Shown: piece after piece, positions 5,720-11,193 of the stretch
Numbering within the stretch: position 1 is the first letter of the stretch
Layout: each line of letters starts with the position of its first letter
Assembly (NCBI GenBank): GCA_041664945.1
Contig: JBAYJY010000154.1
Coordinates: 1 to 11,193, forward strand
Length of the DNA stretch: 11,193 bases
Origin: JBAYJY01 sp041664945
GTDB taxonomy: Bacteria > UBP15 > UBA6099
Direction: 5' to 3'
Position numbers and translations under genes: made by a program
The notes under the pieces: generated by a model
Told to the model about the DNA's origin: nothing
The model's input: the letters and a program-made list of their open reading frames with translations, nothing else
Databases searched by the model: none

Positions 5720-8700
5720 ATGAGAAAAAAAGAATTGAGCCCTCCGGGTTTAGTTGAATCGAACGCAGAGCGAAGAAAAGGAACCCCGAGTAGGAAATTA
5801 TATATTACCGCGGCGCTGCTCACGATTTTTTTCGCAGGAGCGGTTATGTTTGGGATGATAGCGAGAGCCGCGACAAAAACATGGCCGTTTACAACACCGG
5901 GAGAATATGTCTATGACAGCTCGAAAATAGAAGTCGCCGGCGGTGTGGCGGACCTGATAACGCAGAACTGGATGAACGATAGTTGGGCGTATAGAAGACG
6001 GATTATAGTTGACAATACGGCAGGAAGCGCGCAGACGAACTTTCAAACGAAGGTCACGCTCGACAGCTCGAATTTTGACTTTGCAAATGCGCGGGCAGAC
6101 GGATTTGATATCAGGTTTACGGACGCTGACAAGAAAACAACGATATTTTTCTGGCGTTCGGCATATGATTCAGTAGCGCAGACTGCTACTTTTTGGGTAA
6201 GCATACCGACGCTTCTGAATGCCGCTACGCAGGACATTTATATTTATTACGGCAATTTCGCCGCGGCTGACGCGAGTACATACAGCGATGTTTTTACCCA
6301 AGTGGGTGAGTTCGGGATCAGGTCGCAGAATCCGATCGGATCGGCATTTACGGCGATCAATTTCTCAGCCGCTCTTTCCGTCACGCCGGTCGTTGTTTCA
6401 ACAATTCAAACAGCGGTTGATTCTCCGACATCGGTCACGCCGTTTGATATATGTCCTAAATCAACTGGCGGCAATTGCGCGGCAGGCCCGCACGACGGAA
6501 CCGCCGAACCTCAGATTACAAACGTCACTGCAGCTGGATTTCAGGAAAGGCTGATGCCGAAATCCATAGATTGCGATGGAGTCCACGGCGTTGAAAATTT
6601 CGCCTATCTCGCGCTGGTGCCCGGCACATATAGGCTCGGCGGCAGGGTCGTCAGTGTTTTTACGCATACTCTTGGGAACAGCAGCGAAGCTCTTACAAAC
6701 AACATAAGTTACGGCATCACTTTTCCCGACCTTCCCGTGGTATTGGGCCAACTTCAGACATGGGACACGGTCGAAAACACTCCGATCAGCGTACGGCTTA
6801 AGAACATAACGGTGAATGATTTCAGCGCAAAGATCGAGGAGGACGGCGAAGGTCAGTATCATCCGACCGAAACAGGCGGTTTTATTGTGATCGATCAGGC
6901 TGGAGCCGATGACATCCTCGAAAACACAATCGGCTCGGGTCTCGATGGCGAGGTGGGCAGCACCGGTGAAGGCAGAATGAATGACACGTGGCAGACGACC
7001 GGTTTTCAACACGCTTTTTCGTTTGCGCCAGTCGTTATATTGAAAGCGCAGAATGAAAACGGCGGCAACAACGGACAAGAGCGCATTCAGTCAATAACAA
7101 CAACGACTTTCCAGCAGAAATTCGAGGAAAATTTTTATTCGAACGCCGGCACATGCAATTTCTATGACGGATATCACACAAACGATGAAGGCGGCGCGTT
7201 TATAGCGCTCGGAAGTTCGGCAGGCGCGATGACTGTTCCGGCGTCCTTTGCATTGTATGCCAGGAAATATCAGAGCGTTGATCCAACCGCAACCGTTCAG
7301 GCTGTCGAGTCGTATAACAACGACCCGACAATAAAGCCGTCGCTTACGAACACTGTTTCTTTCGACAACCTGAGTTCTTTCACTCAGACTCTTGGAGCTG
7401 GAACGGGAAACGTCAGATATCAGATATCCAACGACGCGGCGAACTGGTACTATTTCGCAACTTCAACGACTTCCATTTGGACCAACGCGGCGACGGAACA
7501 TTATTATCTCGCCAACACAGCGGCGGAGGTGAATGCCAACAGCGCCGCTTTCGTAAGCGACATCGGGCCCGGCTCGTTTTATTTCAAGGCATTTCTTCAC
7601 GCTCCGACTGAAAACGACGATATTGCGCTCGATCAGGTGGATATCGACTATACCGTGCCGGCCGCCGCGCCCGACATCTCTGCGATTGCTCCGAACCCGG
7701 CGCCGATCTATGCCGATGTTATAATCAGCGGCTCTGACTTCGGACTCGTTCAAGGTGCGTCAAAAGTCTACTTCAACGGATGCGACGCCACGGCGGGAAT
7801 TTCCTCGTGGTCCGCGACTTCAATTACCGTGAAAGTTCCAACATGCGCGTCGAACGGACCTGTCACCGTGATTGTAGGGCCCTACATATCAAACGAATCC
7901 GCGTTTACAATTTCCACGCCCAATATAACTTTTATCGATCCGCCGACGGCCGACATCTATCAGCTTGTGAATGTCTACGGTTCGAATTTCGGATACACGC
8001 AAGGGACGTCATATGTAAGTTTTGCGGACGGCGCAAGCGGCGTGAACGCCATTGTTTTGTCATGGTCGAACAATGCAATATCGTGCCGCGTTCCGCCCGG
8101 CGCTATTACGGGAAATGTAAATGTCGTCACTGCCGGCGGAACGTCGAACAGCATCAATTTCACGATCACGCCTGACACTTCAAGATGGCCGTTTACGACT
8201 CCGGCGAATTATACGTACGGGCCTTTAGTGACTGACACGGGGGGGATGGCCGAGACGGTCACAGTTAATTCTCCTTCGTGGCTGGACCGTAAATGGTTAT
8301 ACCGCAGGCTGATTCAGTATGACAATAACGCCGGGAAGCCAGCCGGCTTCCAAGTTCTTCTTCAACTGACCGCCGCGAATTTCCCCGGCGGATTTGCAAA
8401 ATGCAAGGCCGACGGTTCTGATATACGGTTCACGCGCGCGGATGGTACGACGGCTGTTGATTCATGGATAGAAAGCTGGGACAGTTCGGCCCAGACGGCT
8501 ACGGTGTGGATAGAAACGCCCGCGCTCGCTTCAGAAAATTCGGTTTATATTTACTACGGCAATGCGAGCGCGGCGGCGATTTCATCGGCCACGCAGATAT
8601 CGAATACGCTTAACCTGATCGGGCAGGCGGGAACGACCACTAAATCGATTGTGGGAACGAACAGTTGGACCGCTGTGACTATGACCGGGTTCACATCCGC

Positions 8701-11193
8701 TCCGGTTGTCATGGCGACCCAGGTGTCAAAATACGACACGCGCGAATCGCACGTCAGGATAAAAAATGTCGCCGCGGGCAGTTTTAGCGTCGCGATAGAA
8801 AACGCCAGAGGTTCAGGCACGACAACTCACAACGCGGAAAATGTCAGTTGGATAGCGATAAGCCCCGGATCGTGGTACATAGGCGGTCTGCATGTAGAGG
8901 CGGGCACATTTGGAAGCCTGAACAGAACGGCGGCCAACGTCACATTCGGCGCAGGAAGGAATTTCGCCGGAGCGCCGGCGGTTCTTGTGATTCAGCAGAC
9001 TGCGAACACAACCGGCGGCGGCACGGACAACTCGACTCAGGTTCGAGCGAACAATGTGGCGACAACCGGATTTTCTGCGAAACTCGAAAGAGACAACGAC
9101 ACTCAGCCGGCGTCGTTCACGGCAGAGACCGGCGGCTATATCGCAATTGACTCGGGAACGATGGACGACTCTCTGCCGAATTTGAACGGCGGAGCGGGGT
9201 TGACTACATTCACTATGCCTAACATGTGGAACTGGCAATCGTTGGATCTCCCGTCGACGGTGTCATTGAATCCGGCCGTGGTTGCGACTATAGACACGAC
9301 AGGCGCCGAAGCGGGCGAAAATCCGGCGCATACGCGAATCAAAAATATCACCGGGTCGTCATTTCAGGTTCAAAACGAAGAATGCACGAACGGGACTGGA
9401 AGCAACCAGTGCACTGAAGGGCACGTGAGCGAGACTGATGCGTGGCTTGGTATCGAACCGGGACAGATTTACGGCCGCATGTATTCCAGCGCCACTCCGA
9501 ACGCAACGGTAAACGCCGAGGAAAATCCTCAGTATTCATCCGCGAATCCGACAATCAATCCCAAAACAACTGATGGCGAGTCTTATAGCGGGATAGCCGG
9601 TTTCTTTGAACTTACCGGCTACGAAAATGCAGGCTCAGTGAGATATCAGGTCACAAACGACCAGACTTTCGGGAATTGGTATTGGCATGACGGAGCCGCA
9701 TGGGGAGCGTCCTCCGGTTTCGCGCAGACAAATACATGGCAGGAACTTAACACGAATCTTCCGACATTTGATGCCGCATTCGGAACCGGAAAGTTTTATT
9801 TTAAAGCATTCATGGTATCAGATGGTTCGCAGCTCGTCCAGATAGACGGCATCGGAATTATCAAGAGGAGCAATAAACAGACAATTTATGAATGGGCGAC
9901 AAATTCAGTAGCGACGCCTGTCTTTTATGAAGACAATCAGCCGGCGAGCGTCAACGCAGGAATGAACTATATCGCGGCGATTCAGGTGGAGCACGACGGC
10001 TCTCTCGGAACATACAATTTCCAATTGCAATATCGAACGGATCCTTTCGGTGTCACGCCCGGAGCGTGGACCAGCATTCAAACCTCGGGGACGGACTGGA
10101 TTGCGATAGACGGCCCTTGGGGGAATCATGGCGCGAACGTGCTCACTTCGAATTTCAAGGTGAACGGCGGCTCCGGAACAGGAACGGCGGTTGACGGCAA
10201 ATACTCGGAAACGGGAGTCGTAACTGCTTATCAATTCGCGAGCGGAACTTATTACTCCGAGTTCTGGTATGCGATTCAGCCGACAACGTCGGCTGCCGGA
10301 AACGTTTACCAGTTCAGGATGGTTGACGGAACGTCCTCCGCCGGATTCTCCTATGACAATTATCCTCTCGCCGGCCCGGCGCCGGATCCGCTGACTATCG
10401 CCATCGCCGATACAAGCGGCATAACAAATGACACAACGCCCGCCCTGACTCTTACTTGTTTCGACAACGCGGACGGCGCAAACTGCGACGCTTCGGATTT
10501 CATGCGCTTCGCTTGCGACGAAGCTTCGCTGCCAGGCGCGCCTTGGGTCGCATTCTCAACTTCATACAGCTCTTTCGATATGACAACCGGCCCCGGATGC
10601 AACTCCGCGGACGGGCCGAAGACTATTTATTTTCAGGCAAAAAATCAGCCGGCTTATGATTATCTTCAGCTTACTCCCGCCTCCGACACCACTTATTACG
10701 ACACGACTCCGCCGGATTTCATTCCGATTGATGTGACATCCGACAGTCCCGGCGAATATTTTTATGGGTCCCCGGATATAACTTGCCGCACGAGCCTCGG
10801 GCCGCCTGCATGCACTGTTTGGTTCAACAACCTCGCTGGAGAGGGAGCGGGGCAGAACATCACCGTTAGACTTTTGGATTCCGACATTACAGAAGTCAAC
10901 AAAAAGAGTTTCTCCGGCGTCGCCGCTTTTAACGACACGCCCGCCGCTGATGTGTCGCCAACGAGCGACTGGACCCAGGCGTATTCTGTTGAGGCGGGCA
11001 CTCTGGACCAGTTGGGCAGGCAATTCACTTTTTACGACTTGGTTAACAATTCGTTGTCGTTCCAGATCGATTTCAGAAGAGATGTGGATTATCCCGACGC
11101 GATCGCGCCGGACGGATATGACACATCCGGGAAAGCTGTAACCCTTATCAGCGGCGGCTGGGGAAACTATCCCAACCCGTATTTCGAATGGGC
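5720..11193 (+). CDS. giant exported multidomain surface protein (DUF2341, H-type-lectin-like, IPT/TIG, Ig-like), 3' end missing
   Basis: The frame is open with no stop from 5720 to the last base: 1,824 full codons and counting. AGGGG lies 5 bases before the ATG. Residues 1-26 are polar and basic, followed by a hydrophobic segment (about 27-48) ending in ARA-A, so either a long signal peptide or a membrane anchor. Then come: WPFTTP lead-in (55), DUF2341 (about 89-190, ending in YIYYGN), three H-type-lectin-like units (about 195-518), and a beta-sandwich module (about 534-644, with VRYQISND and FYFKAF). Two IPT/TIG domains follow (651-818). The whole cassette then repeats: WPFTTP (823), DUF2341 (about 859-960), three lectin-like units, and VRYQVTND/FYFKAF. 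After that a YNFQLQYRTD...YQFRMVDG module (about 1384-1550) and an Ig-like domain with TNDTTPALTL, DFMRFACDE and DTTPPDF (about 1556-1665) precede further beta-rich sequence ending in NPYFEW. No enzyme motif is seen; adhesion or sugar binding at the cell surface is inferred. The C-terminal anchor lies beyond the window. Confidence 0.9.
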   Translation, partial: MRKKELSPPGLVESNAERRKGTPSRKLYITAALLTIFFAGAVMFGMIARAATKTWPFTTPGEYVYDSSKIEVAGGVADLITQNWMNDSWAYRRRIIVDNTAGSAQTNFQTKVTLDSSNFDFANARADGFDIRFTDADKKTTIFFWRSAYDSVAQTATFWVSIPTLLNAATQDIYIYYGNFAAADASTYSDVFTQVGEFGIRSQNPIGSAFTAINFSAALSVTPVVVSTIQTAVDSPTSVTPFDICPKSTGGNCAAGPHDGTAEPQITNVTAAGFQERLMPKSIDCDGVHGVENFAYLALVPGTYRLGGRVVSVFTHTLGNSSEALTNNISYGITFPDLPVVLGQLQTWDTVENTPISVRLKNITVNDFSAKIEEDGEGQYHPTETGGFIVIDQAGADDILENTIGSGLDGEVGSTGEGRMNDTWQTTGFQHAFSFAPVVILKAQNENGGNNGQERIQSITTTTFQQKFEENFYSNAGTCNFYDGYHTNDEGGAFIALGSSAGAMTVPASFALYARKYQSVDPTATVQAVESYNNDPTIKPSLTNTVSFDNLSSFTQTLGAGTGNVRYQISNDAANWYYFATSTTSIWTNAATEHYYLANTAAEVNANSAAFVSDIGPGSFYFKAFLHAPTENDDIALDQVDIDYTVPAAAPDISAIAPNPAPIYADVIISGSDFGLVQGASKVYFNGCDATAGISSWSATSITVKVPTCASNGPVTVIVGPYISNESAFTISTPNITFIDPPTADIYQLVNVYGSNFGYTQGTSYVSFADGASGVNAIVLSWSNNAISCRVPPGAITGNVNVVTAGGTSNSINFTITPDTSRWPFTTPANYTYGPLVTDTGGMAETVTVNSPSWLDRKWLYRRLIQYDNNAGKPAGFQVLLQLTAANFPGGFAKCKADGSDIRFTRADGTTAVDSWIESWDSSAQTATVWIETPALASENSVYIYYGNASAAAISSATQISNTLNLIGQAGTTTKSIVGTNSWTAVTMTGFTSAPVVMATQVSKYDTRESHVRIKNVAAGSFSVAIENARGSGTTTHNAENVSWIAISPGSWYIGGLHVEAGTFGSLNRTAANVTFGAGRNFAGAPAVLVIQQTANTTGGGTDNSTQVRANNVATTGFSAKLERDNDTQPASFTAETGGYIAIDSGTMDDSLPNLNGGAGLTTFTMPNMWNWQSLDLPSTVSLNPAVVATIDTTGAEAGENPAHTRIKNITGSSFQVQNEECTNGTGSNQCTEGHVSETDAWLGIEPGQIYGRMYSSATPNATVNAEENPQYSSANPTINPKTTDGESYSGIAGFFELTGYENAGSVRYQVTNDQTFGNWYWHDGAAWGASSGFAQTNTWQELNTNLPTFDAAFGTGKFYFKAFMVSDGSQLVQIDGIGIIKRSNKQTIYEWATNSVATPVFYEDNQPASVNAGMNYIAAIQVEHDGSLGTYNFQLQYRTDPFGVTPGAWTSIQTSGTDWIAIDGPWGNHGANVLTSNFKVNGGSGTGTAVDGKYSETGVVTAYQFASGTYYSEFWYAIQPTTSAAGNVYQFRMVDGTSSAGFSYDNYPLAGPAPDPLTIAIADTSGITNDTTPALTLTCFDNADGANCDASDFMRFACDEASLPGAPWVAFSTSYSSFDMTTGPGCNSADGPKTIYFQAKNQPAYDYLQLTPASDTTYYDTTPPDFIPIDVTSDSPGEYFYGSPDITCRTSLGPPACTVWFNNLAGEGAGQNITVRLLDSDITEVNKKSFSGVAAFNDTPAADVSPTSDWTQAYSVEAGTLDQLGRQFTFYDLVNNSLSFQIDFRRDVDYPDAIAPDGYDTSGKAVTLISGGWGNYPNPYFEW
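5882..7651 (+). repeat. protein cassette copy 1 in the giant gene
   Basis: About 590 residues: WPFTTPGEYVYD, a DUF2341 domain, three lectin-like units and the VRYQISND...FYFKAF module ending VDIDY. It aligns in order with copy 2, offset by 768 residues (2,304 bp). The similarity is clear in protein but patchy in DNA, so the duplication is old. Confidence 0.8.
6290..7275 (+). repeat. first triplet of H-type-lectin-like units
   Basis: Three units of about 100 residues follow one plan: a beta-strand then P-V-V, a short variable loop, R-hydrophobic-x-N/S-hydrophobic-T....F, an acidic stretch, then E..xx-(F/Y/A)-hydrophobic-A/V-hydrophobic. Cores: TPVVVSTIQ/ITNVTAAGFQERL/NFAYLALVPG; LPVVLGQLQ/VRLKNITVNDFSAKI/GGFIVID; APVVILKAQ/RIQSITTTTFQQKF/GGAFIALG. 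The F..P.VV...NVT..GF pattern resembles the Pfam H_lectin family; assignment by eye only. Confidence 0.6.
7670..8173 (+). other. two tandem IPT/TIG domains within the giant protein
   Basis: Residues 651-734 and 735-818. The first has ISAIAPNPAPIYADVIISG then SDFG and VYFNGCDA...VKVP; the second has ITFIDPPTADIYQLVNVYG then SNFG and VSFADG...CRVPPG. The order I..I.P.......V.I.G..FG...G...V.F is the IPT/TIG Ig-like fold signature. They act as the linker between the two duplicated cassettes, and the second copy is not followed by such a pair. Confidence 0.85.
8186..9859 (+). repeat. protein cassette copy 2 in the giant gene
   Basis: About 558 residues, matching copy 1 module for module: WPFTTPANYTYG, DUF2341 (KWLYRR...YIYYGN), three lectin-like units and VRYQVTND...FYFKAF ending QIDGIGI. 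It differs from copy 1 in loop lengths and is slightly shorter. Confidence 0.8.
8610..9495 (+). repeat. second triplet of H-type-lectin-like units
   Basis: Cores: APVVMATQV/VRIKNVAAGSFSVAIE/VSWIAISPG; APAVLVIQQ/VRANNVATTGFSAKLE/GGYIAIDSG; NPAVVATID/TRIKNITGSSFQVQN/DAWLGIEPG. The order of units matches the first triplet (unit 2 of both ends in TGG(F/Y)I.ID). This implies that the triplet was duplicated as a block rather than grown unit by unit. Confidence 0.6.

Noticed and set aside
6461..7078. A 205-residue open frame on the minus strand opposite the giant gene
   Set aside because: It lies wholly opposite a coherent domain-rich reading frame, has no recognisable domain and no ribosome site. 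It is an antisense shadow, as are the other frames over 5720-11193.

Overview
The window looks like a stretch of chromosome from an uncultured, probably Gram-negative (diderm) bacterium. It has near-balanced base composition, ordinary bacterial start and stop signals, Sec-type export signals and a sigma-54-type promoter. The very large exported protein is built from DUF2341, H-type-lectin-like, IPT/TIG and Ig-like modules. I associate that combination with environmental candidate phyla (for example Omnitrophota-like or Elusimicrobiota-like lineages), but this placement is an impression and nothing here fixes the taxon. I see no rRNA, tRNA, CRISPR, transposase or phage genes.

Layout. (1) 87-1178 (-): a stripped-down ClpX-like AAA+ ATPase. 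(2) 1330-2397 (+), divergent from it: a radical SAM enzyme with a C-terminal SPASM/twitch-like cysteine cluster. (3) 2422-4197 (-), convergent with the radical SAM gene: a polytopic membrane protein resembling GT-C glycosyltransferases, with two TPR repeats at its C terminus. (4) 4273-5379 (-), just upstream of it and probably co-transcribed: an exported alpha/alpha-toroid protein with prenyltransferase/squalene-cyclase-like repeats. (5) 5380-5719: an AT-rich divergent control region of about 340 bp. It holds a strong sigma-54 (-24/-12) promoter match facing right, a possible sigma-70 promoter facing left and several inverted repeats. (6) 5720-11193 (+), running off the window: a giant exported, probably surface-displayed protein of more than 1,824 residues.

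The giant gene is the main feature. Its reading frame is open from an ATG with a Shine-Dalgarno sequence to the last base of the window. After a signal/anchor segment it carries the same cassette twice: a WPFTTP lead-in, a DUF2341 domain, three H-type-lectin-like units and a beta-sandwich module. Two IPT/TIG domains sit between the copies, and further Ig-like modules follow the second copy.

How the genes fit together is mostly inference. The right half looks like a cell-envelope or surface locus: a membrane glycosyltransferase-like protein, a secreted toroid protein and a sigma-54-controlled adhesin-like giant. The left half (ClpX-like ATPase, radical SAM enzyme) is divergently transcribed and need not be functionally linked to it.
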